Shown: positions 38,527 to 47,861, numbered from the stretch's first letter. The stretch is 64,000 nt of DNA from Micromonospora sp. WMMD980 (GCF_029626035.1 NZ_JARUBE010000003.1:6448001-6512000); one strand, 5' to 3'. A program made the numbers and translations. The notes: generated by a model from the sequence alone, not told the origin.

Positions 38527-39852
38527 TCACCCCCTGGCCAGGGCGGCGTTCGCCCGCGCCATGAAGCGGGAGGTGGCGGTGCGGGCGCCCGCCCGCTTGG
38601 CGCGGATGCTCTCGGCCGCGTCGATCAGCAGGCTCCGCACCGCGGCGTGCCCCTGCGGCGGCGGCGCGGGCGCCGGGCCGGCCAGCCCGTCCAGCTCCGC
38701 GCCCAGGGCCGCCACCCGTCTCTCGGCCCGGTCGGTGACGCCGTCGAGAACGTACGTGCGGACCTGCGTGGCGGGGTTCAGCCCGCGTTCCACGCCGAGG
38801 ACCCGGCCGGCCGCCACGTTGGTGGTCAGGAAGTTGAGCACGTCCACCACCACGCCGGGGTGGCGGGTGCCGCGGAAGCCGGCCCAGTACATCGACGCCC
38901 GGGGCCACTGGGCGGCCGGCGTGCCGGGGAAGGCGACGACGCCCAAGGTGTCCTCGGCCAGGCGTTGCAACTCCGGAAACTGGTGCGACCAGGCGAAGGA
39001 CGCCGCGGTGTGGCCGGTGACCACGAGCTGGCGGGCCAGCTCGCCGGTGTCCGCCTGCTCCACCAGGGCGGCGCTCGGGGTGGCCCGGTCGAAGCGGGCG
39101 ACCTCCCAGAACTCGAACCAGGCGAGCAGCTCGGCCGAGCTGAAGCCGAGCTGCCGCCCCTGGTACAGCTCGCTGCCCTGGCCGCGCAGCCAGAGCCAGA
39201 GCGCCCGATAGTCACCGGAGGGGTCCATGGTGCCGGCCACCCGGTTGCCGGAGGCGCGGGTGACGCGAGCCGCCCAGCGGGCGTACTCCTTCCAGGACAT
39301 GCCGGTGCGCGGCTCGGGCTGGCCCAGCCGGCGCAGCAGGTCCCGGTTGAAGACCAGCGCCGCGTTGGTCTGCGCGGCGGGCACCGCCACGGTCCGCTCG
39401 TCGACCCGGCCGTAGCGGGCCAACTGCTCCGGCAGGTCGCGCAGCTCCAGCCGGTCGTCGTCGGCGTAGCGGGTGAGGTCGAGCAGGATGTCGCGGCGGT
39501 CGTACTCGGTGAGCAGGGTGTCGTCGATCTGGAACAGGTCGGGCACGTTGCCGCCGGTGGCCTGGGTGGCGAGGCGGTCGTAGTAGCCGGCCAGCCCCTG
39601 CCAGGTGATCCGGAAGCCGACCCGGGGGTTCCGCTCGGTGTAGAGGCGCAGCGCCTGCTCGGTGGCCCGGGCGCGGCGGTCGCCGCCCCACCAGAACACC
39701 GACAGCTCGATCGGCCCGTCGTCGGCCGCCGCCCCGTCCTCCGCCGGGCTGCAACCGGCCAGCCCGCCGGCGATCAACGGCAGACCGGTGAGCGCGCCGA
39801 GGAACCGCCGCCGGTCGAGGCCGGGGCGGGTTACGGGCCGCTGAGCGCGCAC
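38527..39852 (-). CDS. extracellular solute-binding lipoprotein (family 1, sugar type)
   Basis: A 441-residue exported lipoprotein. The N-terminus has a twin-arginine motif RRRFLGAL and a lipobox LAGC with Cys34. The mature part (IELSVFWWGGDRRARATEQALRLYTERNPRVGF) and DLFQIDDTLLTEYDRR are typical of sugar-binding proteins of ABC importers. Permease and ATPase genes are not adjacent, so it is an orphan. The GTG start is set by GGAGAG four bases upstream; the frame is open far upstream, but that overlaps purC and is not coding. Substrate unknown. Confidence 0.85.
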   Translation of the reverse strand: MRAQRPVTRPGLDRRRFLGALTGLPLIAGGLAGCSPAEDGAAADDGPIELSVFWWGGDRRARATEQALRLYTERNPRVGFRITWQGLAGYYDRLATQATGGNVPDLFQIDDTLLTEYDRRDILLDLTRYADDDRLELRDLPEQLARYGRVDERTVAVPAAQTNAALVFNRDLLRRLGQPEPRTGMSWKEYARWAARVTRASGNRVAGTMDPSGDYRALWLWLRGQGSELYQGRQLGFSSAELLAWFEFWEVARFDRATPSAALVEQADTGELARQLVVTGHTAASFAWSHQFPELQRLAEDTLGVVAFPGTPAAQWPRASMYWAGFRGTRHPGVVVDVLNFLTTNVAAGRVLGVERGLNPATQVRTYVLDGVTDRAERRVAALGAELDGLAGPAPAPPPQGHAAVRSLLIDAAESIRAKRAGARTATSRFMARANAALARG

Positions 39853-39964
39853 GATTCTCTCCGATGCTGGGCTGGACGAATCATTCCACCGGCCCCGGAC
39901 GGGGGTGTCAACGCCGGGTGGGACGGCCGACGGGCGCGCCGGAGCGCGCACACCGGTCATGGTG

Positions 39965-39970
39965 TACTTA
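39965..39970 (+). promoter_or_regulatory. -10 box of purC, probably leaderless
   Basis: TACTTA (or GTACTT one base earlier) lies five to six bases before the GTG. No Shine-Dalgarno and no convincing -35. Confidence 0.35.
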
Positions 39971-39975
39971 CCGCC

Positions 39976-40809
39976 GTGGAACTTCTGCACTCGGGCAAGG
40001 TCCGGGACGTCTACGCCGACGGCGCGGACCTGATCCTGGTCGCCTCCGACCGCGTCTCCATCTACGACGTGGTGCTGCCGACCCCGATCCCGGACAAGGG
40101 CCGCCTGCTCACCGCGCTCTCGTTGTGGTGGTTCGAGCAGCTGGTGGACCTGGTGCCGAACCACGTCGTCTCCGCCACCGACGTGCCGGCGGAGTTCGCC
40201 GGGCGGGCGATCAGGTGCCGGCGGCTGGACATGGTGCCGGTGGAGTGCGTGGCCCGGGGCTACCTGACCGGCGGTGGCCTCGCCGAGTACGAGCGCACCG
40301 GCTCGGTCTCCGGCGTGCCGCTGCCCCGGGGCCTGGTGGAGGCGTCGATCCTGCCCGAGCCGATCTTCACGCCGTCGACGAAGGCGCCGAAGGGCGAGCA
40401 CGACGAGCCGATCACCTACGACCAGGTGGTCGACAAGGTCGGCCCGGAGACCGCGGAGCGGCTACGGGAGATCACCATCGAGGTCTACCGGCGGGGGGCG
40501 GAGATCGCCGCGGACCGGGGCATCCTCATCGCCGACACCAAGCTGGAGCTGGGCTGGGCCCCGGACGGCACCCTGGTCCTGGGCGACGAGCTGCTCACCT
40601 CCGACTCGTCCCGGTTCTGGCCGGCGGAGTCCTACCAGCCCGGCCGCTCCCAGTTCTCCTTCGACAAGCAGTACGTGCGGGACTGGGCCACCGAGAGCGG
40701 CTGGGACAAGCGCCCGCCGGCGCCGGAGGTGCCGGCCGACGTGATCGAGGCGACCCGCGGCCGCTACGTCGAGGCGTACGAGAAGCTCACCGGCAACCGC
40801 TGGGGCTGA
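39976..40809 (+). CDS. purC: SAICAR synthetase
   Basis: A 277-residue phosphoribosylaminoimidazole-succinocarboxamide synthase, which joins aspartate to CAIR in purine synthesis. Motifs: HSGKVRDVY (ATP-binding strand), VASDRVSIYDVVLPTPIPDKG, CVARGYLTGGG, STKAPKGEHDEPI, and ILIADTKLELGW with DELLTSDSSRFWPA. Complete over the normal length. The GTG start gives VELLHSGKVRDVY, the usual N-terminus, right after a TACTTA -10-like box. No other pur genes are in the window. The VOC gene follows at 26 bp but with its own probable promoter. Confidence 0.95.
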   Translation: MELLHSGKVRDVYADGADLILVASDRVSIYDVVLPTPIPDKGRLLTALSLWWFEQLVDLVPNHVVSATDVPAEFAGRAIRCRRLDMVPVECVARGYLTGGGLAEYERTGSVSGVPLPRGLVEASILPEPIFTPSTKAPKGEHDEPITYDQVVDKVGPETAERLREITIEVYRRGAEIAADRGILIADTKLELGWAPDGTLVLGDELLTSDSSRFWPAESYQPGRSQFSFDKQYVRDWATESGWDKRPPAPEVPADVIEATRGRYVEAYEKLTGNRWG

Positions 40810-40822
40810 CGCGGAGGTCGTC

Positions 40823-40828
40823 TAGTCT
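40823..40828 (+). promoter_or_regulatory. -10 box of the VOC gene, probably leaderless
   Basis: TAGTCT followed by 7 nt and the ATG at 40836. Confidence 0.45.
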
Positions 40829-40835
40829 CGGCGGC

Positions 40836-41573
40836 ATGGCGACGAGGCTCGTGCAGATCAACATGAAGGCCCGGAACGACGCCGCGCTCGGCGGCTTCTG
40901 GGCGAAGGCGCTGGGCTGGGGCATCTCCAACGAGGGGCCGGGCGTGACCAACCTCGAACCCGAGGGCATCGTCTACCCCGACCCGGTAGCGGTCTGCATC
41001 GACCTCGTCGTCTCCACCGAACCCAAGGTGGGCAAGAACCGGGTGCACGTCGACCTGGCCACCACGTCGGCGGCCCATCAGGCGGAGCTGGTCGCGCGGC
41101 TCACCGAGCTGGGCGCGAGCCCGGTCGACGTCGGCCAGGGCGACGTCCCGTTCACGGTGCTGGCCGATCCGGAGGGCAACGAGTTCTGCGTGCTGGAGCC
41201 GCGCCCGATCTACCGGGACACCGGGCCGATCGCCGCGGTGGTGGTCGACTGCGCGGACCCGCGCGAGATGGCCCGGTTCTGGGGCGAGGCGACGGACTGG
41301 ACGGTGCACGAGGTGACCGACGAACACGCCTCGCTGCGTTCCGCCCAGGGGGTCGGCCCCTACCTGGAGTTCGTCCGCAACCCCGACCCGAAGACGGGGT
41401 GGAACCGCGTCCACCTCGACGTCCGCCCCTACCCGGCCGACGACATGGCGGCCGAGGTGGCCCGCCTGGAGACACTCGGCGCCACCCGCATCGAGCTGTC
41501 CGGCGCCCACATCCACTGGACGGTCATGGCCGACCCCGAGGGCAACGAGTTCTGCGTGCTCACCCCGGGCTGA
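40836..41573 (+). CDS. two-domain VOC (glyoxalase/bleomycin-resistance fold) protein
   Basis: A 245-residue protein made of two VOC modules. Each ends with the same strand: FTVLADPEGNEFCVLEP (first) and WTVMADPEGNEFCVLTP (second). A similar NRVHVDL/NRVHLDV segment appears in both halves, showing internal duplication. VOC proteins bind metals and either catalyse small-molecule reactions or sequester drugs; this kind (often called glyoxalase-like) has no assigned substrate. The ATG follows a TAGTCT box and lies 26 bp after purC. It converges with glpK. Confidence 0.8.
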   Translation: MATRLVQINMKARNDAALGGFWAKALGWGISNEGPGVTNLEPEGIVYPDPVAVCIDLVVSTEPKVGKNRVHVDLATTSAAHQAELVARLTELGASPVDVGQGDVPFTVLADPEGNEFCVLEPRPIYRDTGPIAAVVVDCADPREMARFWGEATDWTVHEVTDEHASLRSAQGVGPYLEFVRNPDPKTGWNRVHLDVRPYPADDMAAEVARLETLGATRIELSGAHIHWTVMADPEGNEFCVLTPG

Positions 41574-41583
41574 CCTCCTCCGT

Positions 41584-41603
41584 CCCGCGATCCTGCTCGC
41601 GGG
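41584..41603. terminator. short terminator between VOC gene and glpK
   Basis: CCCGCGA (41584-41590) pairs with TCGCGGG (41597-41603), 6-nt loop, between convergent stops. Confidence 0.5.
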
Positions 41604-41611
41604 GGAGAGGG

Positions 41612-43096
41612 CTAGTCCACCCAGTCCAGGGTGCGTTGGACGGCCTTGTGCCACTGGTGCAGCTCGTGGTCGCGGTGGGTCGGGTCCATGGTGGGCTCCC
41701 ACTGGGCGTCGGAGCGCCACTTGTCGCGCAGGGTGGTCAGGTCGGGCCAGAAGCCGACGGCCAGACCGGCCGCGTAGGCCGCGCCGAGGCAGGTGGTCTC
41801 GGTGATCCGGGAGCGCACCACGGGCACGTCGAGCACGTCGGCGAGGAACTGCATCAGCAGCGCGTTGCCGGTCATCCCGCCGTCCACCCGCAGCCGGCGC
41901 AGCGCCACGTCGGAGTCGGCGTTCATCGCGTCGACCACCTCGCGGGTCTGGAACGCGGACGCCTCCAACACCGCCCGGGCCAGATGCCCCTTGGTGATGT
42001 AGCCGGTCAGCCCGGCGACCACGCCCCGGGCGTCGCTGCGCCAGTGCGGCGCGAACAGGCCGGAGAAGGCCGGCACCACGTAGCAGCCGCCGTTGTCGTC
42101 GACGCTGCGGGCCAACTCCTCGACCTGACCGGCGGTCGAGATCAGGCCGAGGTTGTCGCGCAGCCACTGCACCAGCGAGCCGGTGACCGCGATCGCGCCC
42201 TCCAGCGCGTACGTGGCCGGCTGGCCCTCGATCCGGTAGGCCACGGTGGTGAGCAGGCCGTGTCGCGACGGCACCGGGCTCGCGCCGGTGTTGAGCAGCA
42301 GGAAGCTGCCGGTGCCGTAGGTGCACTTGGCCTCGCCGGGCTGGAAGCAGGTCTGCCCGAACAGCGCGGCCTGCTGGTCGCCGAGCGCGCTGGCCACCGG
42401 CACCCCGGCGAGGACGCCCTCGGCGGTGCCGTAGACCTCGGCCGAGCAGCGGATCTCGGGCAACATCGCGGCTGGGATCCGCAGCGCGTCGAGCAGCTCC
42501 GGCGCCCAGTCGAGGGTCTCCAGGTCCATCAGCAGGGTGCGGCTGGCGTTGGTCACGTCGGTGACGTGCCGCCCGGTCAGCTTCCAGATGAGCCAGCTGT
42601 CCATGGTGCCGAACAGCACCTCGCCGCGCTCGGCCCGCTCGCGCAGCCCGTCGACGTGGTCGAGCAGCCAGCGCAGTTTCGGCCCGGCGAAGTAGGTGGC
42701 CAGGGCCAGGCCGGTGCGGGCCCGCAGCCGCTCGGCGTCGTACGTCTCGGCCAGCTCGCGCAGCAGCGGGCCGGTGCGGGTGTCCTGCCAGACGATCGCG
42801 TTCGCCACCGGCCGGCCGGTGGCCCGGTCCCAGACGACCGTGGTCTCCCGCTGGTTGGTGATGCCCACCGCGGCCAGTCGCTCGGGGCCGATGTCGGCGC
42901 TCGCCAGTGCCTCGCGGACCACGTGCTCGACGTTCGTCCAGATCTCCTCGGCGTCGTGCTCGACCCAGCCGGGGCGCGGGAAGATCTGCCGGTGCTCGCG
43001 GTGGGCCACCGCGACGATCTCACCGGCGTGGTCGAAGACGAGGCAGCGCGAGGAGGTGGTGCCCTGGTCGATGGCGGCGACGAACTCTCCGGTCAC
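41612..43096 (-). CDS. glpK: glycerol kinase
   Basis: A 494-residue FGGY kinase that phosphorylates glycerol to glycerol 3-phosphate. The phosphate loop is [15 protein letters not shown]. Further landmarks are [27 protein letters not shown], the [11 protein letters not shown] substrate loop, and the FGGY-type motif [16 protein letters not shown]. The GTG start is six bases after a TACGGT -10 box. The frame extends 20 codons further but overlaps the promoter of the divergent prs-like gene. No glpF or glpD is adjacent, so it stands alone. Confidence 0.95.
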   Translation of the reverse strand: MTGEFVAAIDQGTTSSRCLVFDHAGEIVAVAHREHRQIFPRPGWVEHDAEEIWTNVEHVVREALASADIGPERLAAVGITNQRETTVVWDRATGRPVANAIVWQDTRTGPLLRELAETYDAERLRARTGLALATYFAGPKLRWLLDHVDGLRERAERGEVLFGTMDSWLIWKLTGRHVTDVTNASRTLLMDLETLDWAPELLDALRIPAAMLPEIRCSAEVYGTAEGVLAGVPVASALGDQQAALFGQTCFQPGEAKCTYGTGSFLLLNTGASPVPSRHGLLTTVAYRIEGQPATYALEGAIAVTGSLVQWLRDNLGLISTAGQVEELARSVDDNGGCYVVPAFSGLFAPHWRSDARGVVAGLTGYITKGHLARAVLEASAFQTREVVDAMNADSDVALRRLRVDGGMTGNALLMQFLADVLDVPVVRSRITETTCLGAAYAAGLAVGFWPDLTTLRDKWRSDAQWEPTMDPTHRDHELHQWHKAVQRTLDWVD

Positions 43097-43102
43097 GCAG
43101 GC

Positions 43103-43108
43103 ACCGTA
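43103..43108 (-). promoter_or_regulatory. -10 box of glpK, probably leaderless
   Basis: TACGGT on the minus strand, 6 nt before the GTG. The divergent prs-like gene has TACGAT at 43148-43153, 8 nt before its own GTG, so the two promoters are back to back within 65 bp. Confidence 0.45.
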
Positions 43109-43161
43109 CCCGCCGGAAGCGTCCCACGCCTCCCGCCGACCGGCCCGTACGATCATCAGAC

Positions 43162-44100
43162 GTGCGTGACATTGCCGTGTTCAGCGGGACCGCCCACCCG
43201 GATCTCGCCGCCGAGATCTGCGCCCACCTCGCCGTTCCGCTGCACCCGGTGCGGGTGTCCCGGTTCGCCAACGACTGCCTCGAGGTGCAGTTGCAGGCGA
43301 ACTGCCGGGAGCGGGACGTCTTCCTCATCCAGCCGCTGGTGCCGCCCGTGCAGGAGCACCTGGTCGAGCTGCTGCTCATGATCGACGCCGCCCGGGGCGC
43401 GTCGGCCGGCCGGATCACCGTGGTGCTGCCGCACTACGCGTACGCCCGGTCGGACAAGAAGGACGCGCCGCGGATCTCCATCGGCGGTCGCCTCGTCGCC
43501 GATCTGCTCACCTCGGCCGGCGCGCACCGGGTGCTGGCGATGACGCTGCACTCGCCGCAGGTGCACGGTTTCTTCAGCGTGCCGGTGGACCACCTGCACG
43601 CGCTGCGTGAGCTGGCCGCCCACTTCAAGGGTCACGACCTGGACAACGCGGTGGTGGTCTCGCCGGACCTGGGCAACGCCAAGGAGGCGGCGGCGTTCGC
43701 CCGGATGTTGGGCACCCCGGTGGCGGCCGGCGCGAAGCAACGCTTCAGCGACGACCGGGTGCAGATCAGCACGATCATCGGGGACGTGGCGGACCGGGAC
43801 GTGATCGTGCTGGACGACGAGATCGCCAAGGGCAGCACCGTGGTCGAGCTGATCTCGCACCTGCGCCGGCGGCGGGTGCGCTCGATCCGGCTGGCCTGCA
43901 CGCACGGGCTCTTCTCCAGCGGCGCGCTGGAGCGGCTGAGCGCGCAGGAGGGCGTGTTGGAGATCGTCTGCACCAACACGGTGCCGATCCCGGTCGAGAA
44001 GCGGGTGCCGAAGCTGGAGGTGCTCTCGGTGGCGCCGGCGCTGGCGGAGGCGATGCGGCGGATCCACAACGGCGAGTCGGTGAGCGCCCTCTTCGGCTGA
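43162..44100 (+). CDS. ribose-phosphate pyrophosphokinase-family protein
   Basis: A 312-residue PRPP synthetase homologue. It shows the tandem type I phosphoribosyltransferase folds of Prs: [49 protein letters not shown] (the flexible loop has the usual R-x-D-(K/R)-K) and the PRPP loop [16 protein letters not shown]. In housekeeping Prs that loop is usually [19 protein letters not shown] is a variant, so this may be a second, specialised copy (not glmU-linked, as the housekeeping gene normally is). It is divergent from glpK. No symbol is assigned because orthology is uncertain. Confidence 0.82.
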   Translation: MRDIAVFSGTAHPDLAAEICAHLAVPLHPVRVSRFANDCLEVQLQANCRERDVFLIQPLVPPVQEHLVELLLMIDAARGASAGRITVVLPHYAYARSDKKDAPRISIGGRLVADLLTSAGAHRVLAMTLHSPQVHGFFSVPVDHLHALRELAAHFKGHDLDNAVVVSPDLGNAKEAAAFARMLGTPVAAGAKQRFSDDRVQISTIIGDVADRDVIVLDDEIAKGSTVVELISHLRRRRVRSIRLACTHGLFSSGALERLSAQEGVLEIVCTNTVPIPVEKRVPKLEVLSVAPALAEAMRRIHNGESVSALFG

Positions 44101-44124
44101 CGGGCGGGGTGGCCCGGCGGCCGG

Positions 44125-44589
44125 TCAGCCGTCCAGCGGGCGGGCGGGTTGCGGGGTGGTCAACGCCGCGGTGATCCGGACGGCCGTGCCGGCGTCGCCG
44201 GTCTCGACCTCCATCGTGTCGCTCAGCTCCCGGGCCAGCCAGAGGCCCCAGCCGCCGGCGGTCTCCGGGGCCGGCCGGTCGCGGTCGCGCAGCCGCCGTT
44301 CGCTGATTCCGTGTCCGTGGTCGGCGACCTCGCAGACCAGGTCGCCGCCGCGTCGCCAGAGCCGCAGCCGGCCCTGCCCGCCGCCGTGCCGGACCGCGTT
44401 GGTGATCAGCTCGTTGACCGCGAGCACGAAGTCGTCCAGTCGTTGCCCGGTCAGCCCCACCGCGTACGCGCAGGAGGTGACCGAGTGCCGCAGCTCGGTC
44501 ACCTGGGCCTGGTCGAAGGCCTCGGCGATCAGAAGGGAAGGTTCGATGGGCACAACCGTACGCGGTGCGGGGAGTTCTGCGTTTGTCAT
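44125..44589 (-). CDS. RsbW-like ATP-binding anti-sigma/switch protein
   Basis: A 154-residue HATPase_c domain protein: N box VLAVNELITNAVRHGGG, G1 box VADHGHGIS, G2 region GGWGLWLARELSD. The architecture (a single GHKL domain, no phosphoacceptor His) is that of the many SpoIIAB/RsbW-like proteins in actinomycetes, which bind and inhibit partner sigma factors or anti-anti-sigma factors, acting as serine kinases. No sigma or STAS gene is directly adjacent, but a STAS-HATPase fusion lies 2.5 kb to the right. The ATG is used because the open frame upstream runs across the divergent kinase promoter. Confidence 0.82.
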   Translation of the reverse strand: MTNAELPAPRTVVPIEPSLLIAEAFDQAQVTELRHSVTSCAYAVGLTGQRLDDFVLAVNELITNAVRHGGGQGRLRLWRRGGDLVCEVADHGHGISERRLRDRDRPAPETAGGWGLWLARELSDTMEVETGDAGTAVRITAALTTPQPARPLDG

Positions 44590-44704
44590 GACTCCGTCCC
44601 GGCGCTGGCTCCCGACGACTTTCGCGGCTTTTCCACCGTACGTCAGGTTTTCTTGACCCGCACCCCGCGGCCCGCGCGTGACCGGCTGTGGCAGGGTGAC
44701 GCCC

Positions 44705-45829
44705 ATGCCGTCGCCCTCCGGCCTGGAAGGCCCGTTCTGGCGGTCCATCGCGGTGTTCCGGTTCGCCTCGCTGGCCTACGTCGGCGTGCTCGTCCTGCGC
44801 GACGGCGGCGAGTACGCGCACCCGGTGGCCGCCGGCGCCGTCCTGCTGGGCATGTTGGCCTGGAGCGGCGTGACGGCGGCCGGCTACCGCCGCCCGGCCG
44901 GGCGGCGCTGGCCGCTGCTCCTGGCCGACCTCGGCGTGGTGCTGGCGATCATCCTGGCCACGCCCTGGGTGGTGGGCCGCCCGGCGCTCGCCGCCGGGGT
45001 GCCGGTCCTGACCTCGGCCTGGCTGGCCGGGCCGGTGCTGGCCTGGGCGGTCTCCGGGGGCCGGCGGCGGGGCACCGTCGCCGCACTGGTGCTCGGCGGC
45101 GCCGACCTGGCCACCCGCGACCCGATCAACCCGTCCGCGTTCACCGGCGCGATCCTGCTGCTGCTCGCCGGCCTGGTGGTCGGGCACGTGGCCCGGCTGG
45201 CCACCGAGGCGGAGGCCCGGTTGCAGCGGGCGGTGGAGCTGGAGGCCGCCACCCGGGAGCGGGAGCGGCTGGCCCGCGACATCCACGACTCGGTGCTCCA
45301 GGTGCTGGCGCTGGTCCGGCGGCGCGGCGCCGACCTGGACGGCGAGGCGGCCGAGCTGGCCCGGCTGGCCGGGGAGCAGGAGGCCGCGTTGCGGTCGCTG
45401 ATCGGCCGGGTGGACGCCGAACCGGAGCGGGGCGGGGCCGACCGGGACCTGCGCGATCTGCTCGACCGTTACGCCTCGGCGGCGGTGCAGGTGGCCGCGC
45501 CGGCCACCCCGGTGCCGCTGCCCGCGCGGGCAGCGGGTGAGCTGGCCGCGGCGGTCGGCGCGGCGCTGGACAACGTGACCCGGCACGCCGGTGGGCGGGC
45601 CTGGGTGCTGATCGAGGACGAGGAGGAGACGGTGACCGTCTCGGTACGCGACGAGGGGCCGGGTATCCCGGACGGGCGGCTGGCGGAGGCCGCGGCGCAG
45701 GGCCGGCTCGGGGTGGCCCAGTCCATCCGGGGCCGGGTGGCGGACCTGGGCGGCGAGGTGCGGATCGTCTCCGCGCCGGGCGCCGGGACCGAGATCGAGC
45801 TGACCGTGCCGCGGAGCCGGCGGCGGTGA
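44705..45829 (+). CDS. membrane sensor histidine kinase (NarL/DesK-type)
   Basis: A 374-residue kinase. Four to five membrane helices fill the first 160 residues (from RFASLAYVGVLVL to AILLLLAGLVVGHVA). The HisKA_3 phosphoacceptor region is RERERLARDIHDSVLQVLAL, and the ATPase domain has AALDNVTRHAGG, VRDEGPGIPDG and LGVAQSIRGR. There is no large sensory domain outside the membrane, so it probably senses the membrane or a ligand within it. The response-regulator gene overlaps its stop by four bases (GTGA). Start: ATG chosen; a GTG three codons upstream is possible. Confidence 0.9.
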   Translation: MPSPSGLEGPFWRSIAVFRFASLAYVGVLVLRDGGEYAHPVAAGAVLLGMLAWSGVTAAGYRRPAGRRWPLLLADLGVVLAIILATPWVVGRPALAAGVPVLTSAWLAGPVLAWAVSGGRRRGTVAALVLGGADLATRDPINPSAFTGAILLLLAGLVVGHVARLATEAEARLQRAVELEAATRERERLARDIHDSVLQVLALVRRRGADLDGEAAELARLAGEQEAALRSLIGRVDAEPERGGADRDLRDLLDRYASAAVQVAAPATPVPLPARAAGELAAAVGAALDNVTRHAGGRAWVLIEDEEETVTVSVRDEGPGIPDGRLAEAAAQGRLGVAQSIRGRVADLGGEVRIVSAPGAGTEIELTVPRSRRR

Positions 45830-46473
45830 GCATCCGGGTGATGGTGGTCGACGACCACCCGATGTGGCGCGAGGGGGTGGCCCGGGACCTGACCGAGGCC
45901 GGCCTCGACGTGGTGGCGACCAGCGGCGAGGGGCGGCAGGTGGTCCGGGTGGCCGCGGCGGCCCGCCCCGACCTGGTCGTGCTCGACCTGCAACTGCCGG
46001 ACGTCTCCGGCGTCGAGGTGGTGCGCGGGCTGCGCGCCGCGCTGCCCGAGGTGCGGGTGCTGATGCTCTCGGCCAGCGGCGAGCCGCAGAGCGTGCTGGA
46101 CGCGGTCAAGGCCGGCGCCACCGGCTACCTGGTGAAGTCGGCCGCGCCGGCCGAGTTCCTCGACGCGGTGCGGCGCACCGCGGCCGGCGAGCCGGTGTTC
46201 ACGCCCGGGCTGGCCGGGCTGGTGCTCGGCGAGTATCGCCGGCTGGCCGCCGCGCCGCCGGCCCCGCACGACGACGCGCCCCGGCTCACCGACCGGGAGA
46301 CCGAGGTGCTGCGGCTGGTCGCCAAGGGGCTGTCCTACAAGCAGATCGCCGAGCGGCTCCGGCTGTCCCACCGGACCGTGCAGAACCACGTGCAGAACAC
46401 CCTGGGCAAGCTCCAGTTGCACAACCGGGTCGAGCTGACCCGGTACGCCATCGAGCGGGGCCTGGACGAGTGA
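45826..46473 (+). CDS. NarL/FixJ-family response regulator
   Basis: A 215-residue regulator, partner of the kinase. Receiver: MVVDDHPMWREG (acid pocket), phospho-Asp in DLVVLDLQLPDVSG, and the Lys in TGYLVKSAAPAEF. Output: LuxR-type HTH LTDRETEVLRLVAKGLSYKQIAERLRLSHRTVQNHVQ. The GTG overlaps the kinase stop. Targets unknown; the DUF5709 gene converges from the other side with 1 bp between stops. Confidence 0.93.
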   Translation: MSIRVMVVDDHPMWREGVARDLTEAGLDVVATSGEGRQVVRVAAAARPDLVVLDLQLPDVSGVEVVRGLRAALPEVRVLMLSASGEPQSVLDAVKAGATGYLVKSAAPAEFLDAVRRTAAGEPVFTPGLAGLVLGEYRRLAAAPPAPHDDAPRLTDRETEVLRLVAKGLSYKQIAERLRLSHRTVQNHVQNTLGKLQLHNRVELTRYAIERGLDE

Positions 46474-46474
46474 G

Positions 46475-47047
46475 TCAGCGCGCGTCCGGCGGCTGGGTCT
46501 CGTGCACCGCCAGCTCCTCGGCGCTGGCTCCGCCCCCGGCGGCGCCGGCGTCGTAGGCCACGTTGTCGGTCTCCTGGTCGGTGCGTGCGCCCTCGTCTGG
46601 TTCGCCCAGCCGGCCCACCTCGTGGTCGGCGACGGTGCCGAGCTGGCCGTGGTCGTAGACCGAGACCGGGGAGTGCGGGTCGGAGACCGGGCCCGGGTCG
46701 ATCACGTCCGCGTCGAGCTGGGCCTGCGCGGCGGCCTCCTCGCTGTCCGCCTCGGCCGCGATCGCCGGGTCGACGGTGCCGGCCAGCGGGTCGTCGGCGG
46801 GGCGCTCGTACTGCTCGCGGTCGAGCTTGTAGTCGAGTGACTCGCCGTCGAGCTGCTCCTCGGCGGTGGTGCCGAACCGGTCGACGGCGACCGGGGTGCG
46901 GTCGCCGGGGATCTGGGCCGGCTCCGGGCCGTCCGCCTCGCGCCCGGTCGACACGTCGTCGTTGGCGGTCGAGTCGTCGTCGGCGGTGTCGGGCAGGCCC
47001 TCCGCCTCGGGGTCGGACACGGGGGTGGGGTACTCGTCGTCGCGCAT
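46475..47047 (-). CDS. DUF5709 protein, acidic and disordered
   Basis: A 190-residue, very acidic, low-complexity protein (many Asp, Glu, Ala; no cysteine). The recognisable core is EEQLDGESLDYKLDREQYER, then IAAEADSEEAAAQAQLDADV and YDHGQLGTVADHEVGRLGE, typical of the actinobacterial DUF5709 family. Function unknown; the composition suggests an intrinsically disordered stress or storage-type protein. The ATG opens MRDDEYPTPVSDPEAEGLPD, the usual N-terminus. It converges with the response regulator. Confidence 0.75.
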   Translation of the reverse strand: MRDDEYPTPVSDPEAEGLPDTADDDSTANDDVSTGREADGPEPAQIPGDRTPVAVDRFGTTAEEQLDGESLDYKLDREQYERPADDPLAGTVDPAIAAEADSEEAAAQAQLDADVIDPGPVSDPHSPVSVYDHGQLGTVADHEVGRLGEPDEGARTDQETDNVAYDAGAAGGGASAEELAVHETQPPDAR

Positions 47048-47127
47048 GCCGATGAACTACCCACTGCCCTTGCCCCATTAACCGCGAGCGGCAGGGTAGA
47101 TCGGGAGGAAAGCGGCGAAATCCCGCC

Positions 47128-47805
47128 TCAGTTGCGGAACGCCGCCTCGTCCTCGGTGTACAGCACGCACCACACCACCTTGCCGTCGGGCAGCGACGTG
47201 CTGCCCCAGCGCCGGGCCACCGTGTCGATGAGCAGCAGCCCGCGGCCGCCCACCGAGTCGACCGGGGCCGGCCCGGCGTAGGCGGGACGCCCGGCGGCGT
47301 GGTCCCGCACGGCCGCGTGCAGGGCGTCGCCACGCGACGCGAGCCGGAGCGTCATCGGGGTCGCCGCGTGTGCGACCACGTTGTTGACCATCTCGGTGAC
47401 CGCGATGCAGGCCGGCTCGGCCAGTTCCCGCAGGCCCCATCTGGCGCACCCCTCGGCGATCAGCGACCGGGCCTCGCGTGCCGCCTCCACCACCGGTGGC
47501 AGCTCGACCTCGAGCAGGTCGGAGGGCGCGGCTCGGGGCGCCGGCGGGTCGCCCGGGTCCAGCAGCAGCTCGGTGGCCGGCCAGTCGGCCACCTCACGGC
47601 GGACCTCGTCGAGCGCGTCGCGCACCGCCGGGTCGGGGATGCGCACCCCGGACAGGTCGACCCGCACCGGGCCCGGCCGTTGCCACAGCCGGGCGAGCAG
47701 CGTGCCCCGCACGGCCTCCGCCCCGGATCGGTCGAGCACGTCGGTCAGCCTGACCGTCGCGGTGGATTCGTCGGTCTCGACCAGGCAACGCGCATCCGTC
47801 GGCAT
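47128..47805 (-). CDS. STAS-HATPase fusion, switch regulator
   Basis: A 225-residue protein with an N-terminal STAS-like half (CLVETDESTATVRLTDVLD, then RVDLSGVRIPDPAVRDALDE) and a C-terminal GHKL ATPase half (ACIAVTEMVNNVVAHAAT, HAAVRDHAAGRPA, VGGRGLLLIDTVARRWGS). The usual STAS phospho-Ser motif (D-x-S-G-(V/I)) is present as DLSGV. Fusion of an anti-anti-sigma-like and an anti-sigma-like domain in one chain suggests a self-contained partner switch. The ATG giving MPTDARCLVE is used; the open frame upstream overlaps the SDR gene out of frame. Confidence 0.8.
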   Translation of the reverse strand: MPTDARCLVETDESTATVRLTDVLDRSGAEAVRGTLLARLWQRPGPVRVDLSGVRIPDPAVRDALDEVRREVADWPATELLLDPGDPPAPRAAPSDLLEVELPPVVEAAREARSLIAEGCARWGLRELAEPACIAVTEMVNNVVAHAATPMTLRLASRGDALHAAVRDHAAGRPAYAGPAPVDSVGGRGLLLIDTVARRWGSTSLPDGKVVWCVLYTEDEAAFRN

Positions 47806-47861
47806 GATCGTCCCATTGTGCACGTCGGCTCTGGCGCGCGCATCAGTCCGGCCGACGGGAC

